Below, one piece after another: positions 40,028 through 50,530 of a stretch of DNA of 64,000 nt (positions are counted from its first letter, which is position 1; the number at the start of each line of letters is the position of its first letter). The notes below the pieces were generated by a model. That model saw nothing but the letters and a program-made list of their open reading frames with translations, did not search any database and was not told the DNA's origin. Source of the DNA: Orientallactaga sibirica (taxonomy: Eukaryota > Chordata > Mammalia > Rodentia > Dipodidae). The stretch lies in contig JAEOAD010000031.1 in NCBI GenBank assembly GCA_036365145.1, positions 7,040,001 through 7,104,000 of the forward strand. Reading direction: 5' to 3'. Both the position numbers and the translations under genes were made by a program.

Positions 40028-40535
40028 AATGCATTTATGTACACATGCATGTGGGGGTTAGAGAATAACTTCAGGTGACATTCCTTAAGAATGCCATCTA
40101 GGAGAGGTGGCTTAGCGGTTAAGGCATTTGCCTGCAAAGCCAAAGGACCTCGGTTCGATTCCCCAGGACCCACGTAAGCCAGATGCACAAGGGGGCACAT
40201 GCATCTGGAGTTCATTTGCAGTGGCTGGAAGCCCTGGCGTGCCTATTCTCTCTCTATCTCACTCTGCCTCTTTCCCTCTCTCAAATAAATAAATAAACAT
40301 AAAAAATATTAAAAAAAAAAAAAAAGAATGCTATCTACTTTTTTGAAACCAGGTCCCTCACTGGCCTAGAGCTTTCCAATTTGGCTAAACTAACTGGCCA
40401 GTAAGTTCCAGGGATCCTCCTGTCTCCACCACCCCGGTGCTAGGATTACAAGCATACTTGACCACACCTGGCATTTTACTGGAGATTGGACTCAGGTCCT
40501 CTTGCTGTACTGACTGAATTATCTTACCAGCCTAA
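40028..40535 (-). mobile_element. B4/RSINE-like SINE split by a B2
   Basis: 'acacatgcatgtgggggttagagaataacttcagg' at left and 'gaaaccaggtccctcactggcc' at right. 'aagaatgccatct' and 'aagaatgctatct' bracket the inserted B2. Confidence 0.72.
40100..40325 (+). mobile_element. B2-like SINE nested in B4-like
   Basis: Starts 'ggagaggtggcttagcgg' with intact B box 'ggttcgattcc'. Confidence 0.94.
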
Positions 40536-40562
40536 AATTCTACTTTTAAAAAGTATCATTGA

Positions 40563-40785
40563 GGGTTGGAGAGATGGCTTAGCAGTTAACGTGCTTATTT
40601 GCAAAACCTAAGGACCCAGGCTCGAGTCCCCAGAACCCATGTAAGGCAGATGCACATGATGGCTAGCGCATGTATCTGGAGTTCATTTGCAGTGGCTAGA
40701 GGCCCTGGCGTGCCCACTCTTTCTCTCTCTCTCTCTCTCTCCCTTTCTCTCCCATAAATAAATAAAATAAAAAATAAAAAACAAA
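40563..40785 (+). mobile_element. B2-like SINE
   Basis: Sense copy with (CT)n. Confidence 0.92.
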
Positions 40786-40925
40786 ACCTACCAATTAACT
40801 ATATTATGTGATACCATGTGACATCTGCATCACGTGATTAGGCATACTAGCCCTTCAGTGCCTTGAGATTTCTCATGCCTAGTCTGTGGACTCTAGCTAT
40901 TTCCCAGGCTTAAAGTTGCATTATT

Positions 40926-41137
40926 TGTGCTAGTGAAATGGCTCAGCAATTAAAGCACTCGCCTGAAAAGCCTAATGACTTGGGTTTGATTCCCCAGTAT
41001 CCCCATCAAACTAGAAGCACAAAGTAGTGTGTGCATTTGGAGTTCATTTGCAGCAGCTAGAGACCCTGGCATGGTCATTCTCTCTCTCTCTGTCTCTGCT
41101 TGCAAATAAATAAATAAAAATAATTTTTTCAAAAAGT
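40926..41137 (+). mobile_element. B2-like SINE, diverged
   Basis: 'gtgctagtgaaatggctcagc' head; the 'taaagttgcatt'/'aaaagttgcatt' flanks are its duplication. Confidence 0.88.
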
Positions 41138-41145
41138 TGCATTCT

Positions 41146-41300
41146 CAGAGCTGAGTGTGTTGTCACATGCCAATAATCCCAGCACTCTGGAAGTGGAGGC
41201 AGGAGGATCAGGAATTGAAGGCTAGACTCCATTACATAGCTACTTCATAGTCAGCCTGAGCTATAGGAGACCCTATCTAAAAAGAAACAAAAAAAATCAG
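41146..41300 (+). mobile_element. Old B1-like SINE
   Basis: 'gagctgagtgtgttgtcacatgcc' head and 'cagcctgagctataggagacc'. Confidence 0.7.
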
Positions 41301-41394
41301 AAGTTGTTCTGTCTGTTGTGACACAGGCAAGCCTTTTGCGTGGATTTTACTATGTAGCATCTCTCCATCTACTTTGTGTATCTTCTACACTTGG

Positions 41395-41560
41395 CTCCTC
41401 AGAGTGGACCAGCAGCATCAATATTACCAGGGGCATATTATAGCTGTAGCATCTTCTGACTTACTGAACCAGAACCTGCATTTTCTCTAGGTCCTGGAGG
41501 ATTTGTGAGCACATTACAGCCAGAGAAACCCTGCTGCTGAAAAAACTCTTGAAAGCACTC
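41395..41560 (+). mobile_element. MER5A-like hAT-Charlie remnant
   Basis: 'agcagcatcaatattaccagggg... ttactgaaccagaacctgcattttctctaggtcc' follows the MER5A core. Confidence 0.5.
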
Positions 41561-41970
41561 TGCAAGAAAACATGGAATCGGGGTTATTTATCCAACAGGG
41601 CGTATATCTGTCTCATCGACTTGGCGTTTACACCTCACTGTTGTCTCTGTGATGTGCTGCACCCTTTCACTTCAACGCTAGATCAGAGTATAGTCTTCCC
41701 GGAGGCATTTTAAATAGCAATGAGATTCAGCACACGTAGCATCGACAGTGCACATAAATCATCGGAAGTGATGACAACACAAAGCTGTAGCCATGCTTGC
41801 ACGTGTGTCGACAATGGCAGCAATGTGATGAGAGCCACCTGGCTGACAGTTCTTCTGTGACACTCTGCTTTCAGAGATGTTAAAATAGGGAGAGGGGATG
41901 TGTCTTAAGGTCAATAAAATGTGGTAATAAAATTAGGCGCTTCTGGGAGAGGAAACCAGATATCTGGAGA
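41561..41970. other. Non-repeat island of about 400 bp with retained CpGs
   Basis: No repeat signature. It contains more than ten CpGs, unlike its CpG-poor non-SINE neighbours. There is no long frame. Could be a conserved non-coding element. Confidence 0.3.
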
Positions 41971-42009
41971 ATGAGGGAGAGAGAGATATTTCATCTCATA
42001 GTCATTGCT

Positions 42010-42245
42010 GTTTTTTTAATATTTTATTTTTATTTATTTATTTATTCTAGAGAGAGAGAGAGGCAGAGAGAGCGAAAGACAGAGAGAGGGAGAATGCGTG
42101 CGCCAGGGCCTAAAGCCACTGCAAACGAACTCCAGACATATGCGCCACCTTGTGCATCTGGCTTACATGGGTCCTGGGGAATCAAACCGAGGTCCTTTGG
42201 CTTTGCAGGTAAGCACCTTAACTGCTAAGCTATGTATCCAGTCCC
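42010..42245 (-). mobile_element. B2-like SINE
   Basis: Antisense copy; 'cagtcat'/'gtcattgctgtttttt' and 'gtcatccctgttttg' flank it. Confidence 0.93.
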
Positions 42246-42284
42246 AGTCATCCCTGTTTTGAGCCTTGAAAATTTATAATTTTT

Positions 42285-42394
42285 GTGTGTGGGTGCGTGT
42301 GTGGGTCCACATGTGTGCATGTGGAAGCCAGGGGTCCATGTTGAGTGCCTTCCTCAATTACCCTTTATCTTATTTTTCTCAATTTTTAAAGTTT

Positions 42395-42432
<38 letters not shown>

Positions 42433-42868
42433 TGTATTATGATATAGTGTGTGTAGTATATGCACACCATGTGCTTGCTTCAAAGATTTGTGGGGCTCTG
42501 CTCCTCTGCAGAACTGGGGTTACAAGAGCAGGTGGCCATGCCCAGCTGCTTTACATGGGATCTGGAGATTTGAATCTGGAAAGTCTCCGGTCCCTTCAGG
42601 CCCTCATGCTTGAGCAGAAAGAGCACACAACCGCTGAGCCGTCTCTCCAGCCCTATCTTATTTTTTGGAAACAGGATCCCTTACTGCTGCTGCTGGTCTA
42701 GCCAGCTAGCCTGGAGGATCTGCCTGTCTCTGCCTTCCAAATGCTGGGGTTCAGGCGTCCACTGCCGTGTTTGGGATTGTGTGGGTACTGGAGATCAGTA
42801 CCCAGTACTCAGGTCCTAACACTTGTGTGCCAAGCACTTTACTGATTTAATCATCTCCCCAGTCCCTA
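42285..42868 (-). mobile_element. B4/RSINE-like sequence with (TG)n
   Basis: 'tgtggaagccaggggtccatg... cctcaattaccctttatcttattttt' and later 'gaaacaggatccctta... gtgtgccaagcactttactgatttaatcatctcccc', apparently one or two antisense copies, with (TG)n at 42398-42435. Confidence 0.6.
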
Positions 42869-42904
42869 TAATTTTTTAACACTAAATAAGGTAGGATATC
42901 ATCT

Positions 42905-43123
42905 TAAATTTTTTTAAATTTTATTTTAGTCGTATTTATTTATTTGAGAGAGAGAGAGAGAGACAGACAGAGGATGGGTGTGCTGGGCCTTCAGCTGCTG
43001 CAAACGAACTCCAGACACATGTACCACCTTGTGCATCTGGCTTATGTGGGTCCTGGGGAATTGAACCGGGGTCCTTTGGCTTTGCAGGCAAGTGCCTTAA
43101 CTGGTAGGCCATCTCTCTGGCCC
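42905..43123 (-). mobile_element. B2-like SINE
   Basis: Antisense copy ending 'ccatctctctggccc'; 'catcttaaattttt'/'cctcttaaatttct' flank it. Confidence 0.92.
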
Positions 43124-43239
43124 TCCTCTTAAATTTCTGCTTTGTGATCCCAGAGTTTAAACTTATCTCAGAGTCACCCTTGAATTCCTCTGTGTTAGTA
43201 GTTCCTATCCCACTATAACTCAAGATTGAGTCAGCTTTT

Positions 43240-43322
43240 TTGTAGCTTGGTGGGAAAGTGCTTAGCATACATTCTTGGGTTCAATCCCAGCATGGCAAAA
43301 TAAAATATAGTATAAAAATAAA
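43240..43322 (+). mobile_element. ID-like SINE
   Basis: 'gtagcttggtgggaaagtgcttagcatac... tgggttcaatcccagcatggc' keeps the A and B box order of ID elements. Confidence 0.7.
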
Positions 43323-43323
43323 T

Positions 43324-43600
43324 GGGGCTGGAGAGATGGCTTAGGGGTTAAGGTGCCTGCCTGCTAAGCCTAAGAACCCGGTTCCAATCTCCAGGTCCCA
43401 TGTTTAGCCAGATGCAAAGTGAGGCAAGGGCGCAATGCTGCACTTGCCCACCAGGGGGTGCACGCATCTGGTTTTCTTTCACAGCAGCGAGAGACTGCTG
43501 GCGTGCCCATCTCTATCTGTTTCCCTCTCCCTCTCTTTCTGTCTCTCTCTCCAAAAATAAATAAAGTAAAAAAAAAATTTAAGAAAAAAAAATAAATGAA
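43324..43600 (+). mobile_element. B2-like SINE, long subfamily
   Basis: 'gaggcaagggcgcaatgctgcacttgcccaccaggggg' long-form segment. Confidence 0.93.
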
Positions 43601-43601
43601 T

Positions 43602-43778
43602 AAACCGGGCGTGGTGGTGCACACCTTTAATTCCTGCATACGGGAGGCAGAGGTCGGAGGATTGCCATGAGTTCAAGGCCAGCCTGAAGCTATATGGTGA
43701 ATTCCAGGTCAGCTTAGGCTAGAGTGAGACCCTACCTTGAAAAACAAAAAACAAACAAAAACAAAAAACAAAAAAAAT
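43602..43778 (+). mobile_element. B1-like SINE
   Basis: Complete B1 with (CAAA)n tail. Confidence 0.94.
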
Positions 43779-43786
43779 TGAATAGT

Positions 43787-44040
43787 GGGATGGAGAGATG
43801 GATTAGCAGTTAAGGCACCTGCCTGCCAAGCCCAAGAATGTCCATCGATTTTCCAGGTCCCACATTTAGCCAGAAGCAAAAAGTGACGCAAGGGTGCAAT
43901 GCTGAACTTGCCCACAAGGGGGCGCACACATCTGGAGTTCATTCACAGTGGCTGAGAGGTCGCTCGCTCACCTGTTCTCTCTCTCTGTCTGTCTCTGTCT
44001 CTGCCTCTCTCTCTCTCTCAAATAATAAAAAAGTGAATGA
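43787..44040 (+). mobile_element. B2-like SINE, long subfamily
   Basis: Same sub-form as 43324. Confidence 0.92.
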
Positions 44041-44045
44041 ATAGA

Positions 44046-44218
44046 TGAGTGGGGAGTGGTGGTGCACACCTTTATTCCCAACACTCGAGAGGCAGAGATA
44101 GGAGGATTGCTGTGAGTTCCAGACCAGCCTGAGACTACATAGTGAAGTCTAGGTCAGCCTAGACTAGAGTGAGACCCTACCTTGAAAAACCAATAAAATA
44201 AAATAAAAAAATAAATAG
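44046..44218 (+). mobile_element. B1-like SINE
   Basis: Complete B1 with (AAAAT)n tail. Confidence 0.93.
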
Positions 44219-44221
44219 AAT

Positions 44222-44460
44222 TGGTGTGTGTATGTGTGTGTGTGTGTGTGTGGTGTGTGCATGTGTGCATGTTTGTGTGTGGGCACACATGTGTGTTCAA
44301 GTGCTCATGTACATATGTGTCTAGGGTGGCCAGAGGTTAATGCTGAGTGTCCTCCTCGATCTCTCTTCACCTTATGTTCTGAGACGGTCTCTCGCTGAAT
44401 TTAGAGCTCACCATCTTTGCCAGACTAGCTATCCAGAGAGCTGAGGGATCCACCAGTCCC
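44222..44460 (-). mobile_element. B4/RSINE-like SINE with (TG)n
   Basis: 'ggtggccagaggttaatgctgagtgtcctcctcgatc' and 'gagacggtctctcgctgaatttagagctc'. Confidence 0.7.
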
Positions 44461-45030
44461 TGCTTCCTGGGCTGTCGTTCCAGTCTCTGAGGGTTGTGTT
44501 TATTGTGTCCTTTTCACTTGCTGGGCTCTTGAAAAATGTGTGATGTTGTTTTATAGGCACATGCCTTCGATTTGTGTGAAGGGACTGGACTTTAGCCTGT
44601 GAGTCTATGAAAAAGCAAAAGAAATCTTGTGAAGACATTGCTGAAGTCTAGGTAGGAACAGGTTCTAATCAACTCATCCTTTGGAGGGCTGTTGCCATGC
44701 CCTAGCGGAAGGCTGTGTGACCTTGAGCAATTAAATCCCTTGTCTTTCCCCCCTTGCTCTCATTTTGGAGTGAGGCAGGAAGCAGCTAAGACACACAAGT
44801 TTGAAGTCGTCACACTTGTCAGCATCACTGGTCCCTAGAATATCCCTCTCTTGTTTTATTTAATTCATTATTCCCTGTATTAATCAGAGTAGGGTGGGCA
44901 TATACTGTAGTCACAACCCCTAATCCCAAGAGATTGGAACAGCAAGAGTTTATTGCTCCCCCAAACTACCTGTCTAATGAAGATTATCAGGGGAGATAGT
45001 AGGGAGGGGTCCTATATTCACTCAGACATG
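44461..45030. other. Non-repeat stretch
   Basis: A segment at 44525-44600 resembles 45738-45815 (see findings). Otherwise nothing recognised. Confidence 0.4.
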
Positions 45031-45035
45031 GCAGC

Positions 45036-45381
45036 TGTGGTGGTTTGATTCAGGTGTCCCTCATAATCTTAGGTAGTCTGAGCGCTGGGTTCCCAGCTGA
45101 TGGAGATTTGGGAATTAACACCTCCTGAATACACTGTATTGTTGGGGGCGGGCTTATGGGTGTTATAGCCAGTTTCCCCTTGCAAGTGTTAGGCGCACTC
45201 TCCTGTTCCTATTGCCTACCTGATGTTGGCCAGGAGATGATGTCCACCCTCTGCTCATGCCATCATTTTCCCTGCCATCATGGAGTTCCCCCTCTGTAAG
45301 CTAAAATACCCCCCCCCCACACACACACAAGCTGCTCTTGGTTGGGTGATTTCTGCCAGCAATGCAAACCTGACTGCAACA
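45036..45381 (+). mobile_element. ERVL-MaLR LTR, solo, perfect 5-bp duplication
   Basis: Starts TGTGGTGGTTTGATTCAG and ends 'ctgactgcaaca'. GCAGC at 45031-45035 is repeated at 45382-45386. Same subfamily as 4086-4450. Confidence 0.88.
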
Positions 45382-45847
45382 GCAGCTAATGGATGCTTCT
45401 CCTTAACTCTTGTCTTCCTGACTATGTGCAGGAGTGAACCAGAACCTTTGATGGTCTCCTACTACAAATTCAATTCCTGGTCTACAAGAAGCACACATGA
45501 CTTCCACCCACAACTCTTTGGACAGTTATTTCTTGTCCTTGCCCAATGATAAGACAGAGGAGGTCAGAGAAGTACAATGCTCCCACAAGTTTGGGAAGAA
45601 GTAGACTGTGGATAAGCCTGAGAAGACTCCTGGCTTTTTCTTGCCTCTCTCTCCCTTCATCGCCCCCATGCATCTTTTCCCTCTCTGCAAATAGCTATTT
45701 TGAGACATTTGATATGGATCCTTTCATTTGCATATGTTCTTGCAAAATGTGTAATGTTGCTTTATGGGCATGTGCTTTTGATTTGCATGGAGGTATTGTG
45801 TTTTAGTCCTTATGCTAGTTCTTTTTTCTCCATTCAACACTGTGTTT

Positions 45848-46047
45848 TTTTTAAAGATAGATTTGTTTTATTTTATTTATTTTAGAGGGGGGGAGAATGG
45901 GCACACCAGGACCTTCAGCTGCTGCAAATAAACTCCAGATGCATGTGCCTCCTTGTGCATATGACTTACGTGGGTCCTGGGAAATTAAACCTGGGTCCTT
46001 TGGCTTTGCAGCCAAGTGCCTTAACTGCTAAGCCATCTCTACAGCCC
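45848..46047 (-). mobile_element. B2-like SINE
   Basis: Antisense copy; 'caacactgtgttttt' occurs on both sides. Confidence 0.94.
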
Positions 46048-46091
46048 AACACTGTGTTTTTAATATCTGCCCATGTTGCTATGTGTGCATT

Positions 46092-46441
46092 TGTGGTAGT
46101 TTGAATGGATGTCCTCCAATAGATTCAGCAGTTTTTTCCAGCTTTTAACTTGGTGTTACTATGGGTGGATCTTAGAGTCCAGCTCTAAGGTGTATTTGGG
46201 GATGGATCTGGAATTCCTGCCTAAGGTATGCAGAGTACTTGAGCCCTGCCTGGAGTTCCTGAAGTGTGTTTACTTATGGTGCTGGTGGTGATATTTCTCT
46301 CTGTGTGGACCTATGAAAGGGGGCCAGCTTCTGCCATTATGGAACTTCCCCTGGATCTGTAAGCTTCAATAAGTGTCATTCGTTCCATAAATTGTGTCAG
46401 GTTTGGAAGTTCATCCCAGCTGCATGAAGCTGACTATGAGA
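46092..46441 (+). mobile_element. 5' LTR of the MaLR element
   Basis: TGTGGTAGTTTGAATGGATG start, 'gggggccagcttctgccattatgg', 'ttccataaattgtgtc' and 'gctgactatgaga' end. Confidence 0.85.
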
Positions 46442-47614
46442 GAATTGGTACTTAGAGTGGGGTGTTGCTATGCAATGAATCTGACTTTGTGGGTACTGGT
46501 CTTTTGAAACCTTTGTTTTGGAAGAATGGGCATAGACTTGCTACTTGCAACTGAAGATGCTTTCCAGAGTGGTAAGCCAAGTTTTATGAACTATTCTGGT
46601 GAGAATTTGAAAATGCTAAGTGCAGAGAGAATTGTATTTGGAGGTTTTGCTTATGAACTTTCTAAGGGGAAGGAAAGATTGTTGGAACTGGGTTACTGGC
46701 ATAAGGACTGGTTGCATTCTGCCGCCCAGGCCCACACAGTTTGATCAAGATTAAATTTGTAATGGACTGATGTTCTTGGCTAAAGAAATGGAACTGAAAA
46801 TGTTAAGATTTAAAGTTGGAAAAACTCAAGCACATTTAAAATTACTGGCACAGAGAATGGTTGCTGAAACTGCTATTGTCAGATACATTAGCATTTGGAA
46901 GGAAGATGGCCCAACTGCTTTGCACTGAAACAATAGAAAGGATGTCTGAGGAAAGACTGAATGGTAGAAATGCAAACCCTTTTGAAAGGAGTTGTCTGAA
47001 AGGAAGGAACCTGCTCTTCAAGGTCACAATTTATTTTGTCAAGAATTTGTCTGTGTCCTGTAAATCTGGTATTAATTTTGGAAGCATGAAAAGGTGTGGA
47101 GTAAGTTATGAAGTGCACATGGTTCCAGGAGCCACTGCTGTGGCTTGGCATATAGGCAGGGTATGATGACCCCGATAGGCCAATGGAACCATTGGAAGAT
47201 GGGCCATGGTTTGCATGGAGACTTAAAGATTTTTTTTTAATATACCAGGACTGTGCAAGGGCTACCTTACAGCACTGTTGGCTCAGGATGGAAGTTTTCC
47301 CTGACTATTCAGCCCAGCTGGAGGGGCAGAATTGGAAAATTTGGAGACTGTCAGTCACTGATTATGATATCAGACTTGAACTTAAGATATTTAATGTTTG
47401 CTTGATGGTTATTGAGTTTGCTGACTGGTCCAGTCTCTCTTTTTTATGCATTATAGCAGTTAGAAATGAGCCTAGAGGTGAGCTTAAATCTCAGATGAGA
47501 CTTGAGACTTTGGAACCATCTTAAATTGGTAAAGACTATGGGACCTTTGAAATTGGACTGAATACAATTTACAGTGTGAGACAGTTATGAATCTATTAGA
47601 GGGCAAGGGTGGAA
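46442..47614 (+). pseudogene. MaLR internal region
   Basis: AT-rich remnant of the non-autonomous MaLR interior. Short open frames (46861-47166 and 47183-47524) have no recognisable gag motif and are probably decayed gag-like sequence or chance. Confidence 0.6.
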
Positions 47615-47648
47615 TGTGGTTTGAATGGATGTCCCCCAATATTCAGGA

Positions 47649-47798
47649 TTTTTTTTTCTCTTCAAGGTAGGTGTCACTCTAGCCCAGGCTGACCTGCAAT
47701 TTAATAAGTAGTCTCAGGCTGGCTTTGAACTCACAGTGATCCCCTACTTCTGCTTCCTGAGTGCTAGAATTAAAGGCATGTACCACCACGCCCAGCTT
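47649..47798 (-). mobile_element. B1-like SINE in the MaLR LTR (first of three)
   Basis: Antisense B1, bracketed by 'tattcagga' and 'ttattcaga'. Confidence 0.92.
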
Positions 47799-47808
47799 TA
47801 TTCAGATT

Positions 47809-48087
47809 ATTTATTCTTTTTTATTATTTATTGTGATTTTTTTAATGAGAGAGAGAAAGGGGGGGGGAGATAGTGGGAGAGAATGGGCATGCCAGGGCCT
47901 CCAGCCACTGTAATCAAACTCCAGACACATGCACCATCTTGTGTGCATGTGTGACAATGTGTGCATGTGTGACCTTGCATGCTTGTATTATCTTGTGTAT
48001 CTGGCTTATGTGGAATCTAGAGAGTTGAACATGGGTCCTTAGGCTTTGCAGGCAAGCACCTTAACTGCCAAGCTATCTCTCCAGCCT
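47809..48087 (-). mobile_element. B2-like SINE in the MaLR LTR (second of three)
   Basis: Antisense long copy with an internal local expansion of 'tgtgcatgtgtgac' words at 47941-47985. Bracketed by 'ttattcag' words. Confidence 0.9.
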
Positions 48088-48099
48088 CTTTATTCAGGA

Positions 48100-48266
48100 T
48101 TTTTTTGTTTGTTTGTTTGTTTTTGGAGGTAGGGTCTCACTCTAGCCCAGGCTGACCTGGAATTAACTATGTAGTGTCAGTAGTCTCAGGGTGGCTTTGA
48201 ACGGTGATCCTCCTACCTCTGCCTCCCAAGTGCTAGGACTAAAGGCGTGCACCACCATGCCCAGCT
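48100..48266 (-). mobile_element. B1-like SINE in the MaLR LTR (third of three)
   Basis: Antisense B1 with a small internal duplication ('gtagtgtcagtagtctcagg'). Bracketed by 'tttattcagga' at 48089 and 48267. Confidence 0.93.
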
Positions 48267-48734
48267 TTTATTCAGGAGTTTTATTCAAGCTTGTAACTAG
48301 GTGTCACTGTGGGTGGACCTAGCATTTAGCCCTAAGGTGTGTTTGTGGGTGGATCTAGAATTCCAACCTAAGGTATGCAGAGTGGTTGAGCTCGGCCTGG
48401 AGTTCCTGGAGTGTGTTTACTTACGGTGCTGGTGGAGGTATTTTCTCTCTGTGTGGACCTGTGAAAGGGGGCCAGCTTCTGCCATTATGGAACTTCCCTT
48501 GGATCTGTGTCAATAAATCCCTTCCTCCCATAAACTGTGTCTAGTGGGGAAGTTCATCCCAGCAGCGTGAAGCTGACTATGACAGCATCTAACTGCTCTT
48601 CTAGGTGCTTCATGTAGCACATTTTACTTAGCGACTTCTCCAGTGAGGGATACCAACATTGCTTCTCTTTGACTCAATGCCATTTTGAACATTCTCTTAC
48701 ACGTACCTACATGGAACCATAAAAGAATTTTGGT

Positions 48735-48986
48735 GGGCTAGTGGGATGGCTCCGAGCTTGAAGGTACTTTATGACCAGTGCCCACATAAAACCAGACTCA
48801 AAGTGGTGCACAAATATGTAACCTCAACATACCTATAGCAATGGGAGGCAGAATCAAAAGAATCCTGAAGCTCATAAGCCAATTAATTTGACATTCCAAG
48901 AAGCAAAACAGGAGGTGGAAAGAAAGAACCCATACCCAGAGGCTGTCCTCTGACTTCTACATGTGCACAGTGGTATGTGCATGTGT

Positions 48987-49027
<41 letters not shown>

Positions 49028-49062
49028 CACACACACACACATACAATAAAAATATTTTTTTG
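48735..49062 (+). mobile_element. B4/RSINE-like SINE with (CA)n
   Basis: 'gggctagtgggatggctccgagcttgaagg... gaggctgtcctctgacttctacatgtgc' followed by CA repeats at 48988-49041. Confidence 0.75.
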
Positions 49063-49159
49063 AAAATGAATGTAGGAGTATAACTTCTGGGTTATGGGGT
49101 ATGGATATTGGTACGGAAAGAATTTGAAATGACTCCCACAGGCTATTTTTTTTTTAAGT

Positions 49160-49202
49160 TTAGAGAGGTTTATTTTTAAAATATTTTATTTATTTGAGAG
49201 AG

Positions 49203-49265
<63 letters not shown>

Positions 49266-49423
49266 GAAAGAGAATGGAAGTACCAGGGCCTGTAGCCCTG
49301 CAAAAGAACTCCAGACACATGTGCCACCTTGTACATCTGGCTTATGTGGGTCTTAGGGAATAGAACTTGGGTCCTTTGGCTTTGCAGGCAAGTGCCTTAA
49401 CCACTAAGCCATCTCTCCAGCCC
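49160..49423 (-). mobile_element. B2-like SINE with (GAAA)n(GA)n expansion
   Basis: Antisense copy with about 65 bases of GAAA/GA in the CT-rich part; 'ttaagtttagagaggtttta'/'tttaaagaggtttta' flank it. Confidence 0.93.
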
Positions 49424-49425
49424 TT

Positions 49426-49900
49426 TAAAGAGGTTTTATTAGATTATGAATAGAACTTAAGAGAAGGAAGGAAGACAAAGCTCCTGTACAGCAGGGAGAG
49501 GGTTTCTAGAAATGGAAAAGCCCACCTAGAGACCCAGACTGGGGTCTTTGATAGGTTTTGAATGGAGTCTGAGCCAACCATGCCTCATGCCAGGTCTCTA
49601 TGTAGGAATTCAGCTTTAACCCTTTCAGGAAAGGGAACTATTCTAGGAAAGGGGAACTCCTTTCTATGAAGGGACTCTGGTTGAGTTGAAGGAAAAACAG
49701 CCTTTAGCAGGAAGAGATAAGGAGAAGTCAGATCCTTCTCTGACCACTAGCAAATTGGAGACTGCAAGGGCAAACTCAAGGGCATTTCTTGTTTTGACTT
49801 TGGGGGTGGGTGTTGCCCATAAACTGCCTCCATCTCTCCTCTGAAGAATTAACCCAATTTCCATTGAGTGTGATAGCCCATCTGGCTTCATTTTAAAAAT
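49426..49900 (-). mobile_element. Possible retroviral LTR fragment
   Basis: On the minus strand it ends 'ataatctaataaaacctc' after a CT-rich stretch, resembling an LTR polyadenylation region. Partial likeness to 21125-21360. Confidence 0.3.
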
Positions 49901-49915
49901 TAAATTTTATTTCTT

Positions 49916-49997
49916 GGGCTAGAGAGAGGGCTTAGCAGTTAATGTCCTTGCCTGTGAAGCCTAAGGACCCAGGTTCTACTCCTAGAACCCATGTAAC
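49916..49997 (+). mobile_element. B2-like SINE, tRNA head only
   Basis: 'gggctagagagagggcttagc... ggttctactcctagaacccatgtaa', then truncated. Confidence 0.85.
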
Positions 49998-50057
49998 ACC
50001 AACAACAAAGCAGTAGTAAGAAGAGTAAGGGAGAAGTGGCACTGAGCAAATCTGGAC

Positions 50058-50224
50058 CTTTTTTTTTTTTTTTTTTTTTTTAAGTTTTTTGAAATAGGGC
50101 CTCGCTCTAGCCCAGGCTGACCTGGAATTCACTATGTAGTCTCAGGGTGGCTTTGAACTCATGGTGATCCTCCCACCTCTGCCTCCCGAGTGCTGGGATT
50201 AAAGATGTGCACTACCACACCCAG
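50058..50224 (-). mobile_element. B1-like SINE
   Basis: Antisense B1 with T22; 'caaatctggacc'/'caaattggggctc' flank it. Confidence 0.94.
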
Positions 50225-50303
50225 TCAAATTGGGGCTCTTTAAGGTTCTCATTCTTGTAGACTTTCAGGCCTTGGGGTGTTTTCAAAAGCAGTGAAGTGA
50301 TGG

Positions 50304-50530
50304 AGGGCTGGAGAGATGGTTTAGCGGTTAAGGTACTTGCCTGAAAAGCCAAAGGACCCAGGTTCCATTTCCCAAACCCACATAAGCCAGATGCACAATG
50401 TGGCTCATGCGTCTGGAGTTTGTTTGCAGTGGCTAGAGGCCCTGGTGCACCCAATCTTTCCCTCTCTCTCTCCCTGTCTCTCTCTCTCAAATAAATAAAT
50501 TAAAATTTTAAAAAAAGAAGAGAAAAAAAA
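50304..50530 (+). mobile_element. B2-like SINE
   Basis: Sense copy; 'agtgaagtgatgga'/'aaagaagtgatgga' flank it. Confidence 0.94.

Larger units (their letters stand above)
46092..48584 (+). mobile_element. Complete ERVL-MaLR-type element with two LTRs
   Basis: The left LTR (46092-46441) and right LTR (47615-48584, enlarged by SINEs) frame an internal region of about 1.17 kb. The internal region starts 'gaattggtacttagagtgggg', the typical MaLR start next to the primer site. Flanks GCATT (46087-46091) and GCATC (48585-48589) fit a 5-bp duplication with one change. No intact retroviral gene. Confidence 0.85.
47615..48584 (+). mobile_element. 3' LTR of the MaLR element, carrying three SINEs
   Basis: TGTGGTTTGAATGGATGTCC start, interrupted at 'tattcagga', resuming at about 48278 and ending 'gctgactatgaca'. 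The LTR sequence excluding insertions is about 340 bp and resembles the 5' LTR. Confidence 0.85.
45700..49150 (-). mobile_element. Old LINE-1 (L1M-type) in pieces
   Basis: Antisense L1 words appear in order around later insertions: 'gcttttgatttgcatgg' (45775), 'atctgcccatgttgctatgtgtgc' (46064), 'gccattttgaacattctcttacacgtacc' (48680) and 'acttctgggttatggggta' (49085). The gaps are a B2, the complete MaLR element and a B4-like SINE. Confidence 0.5.
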
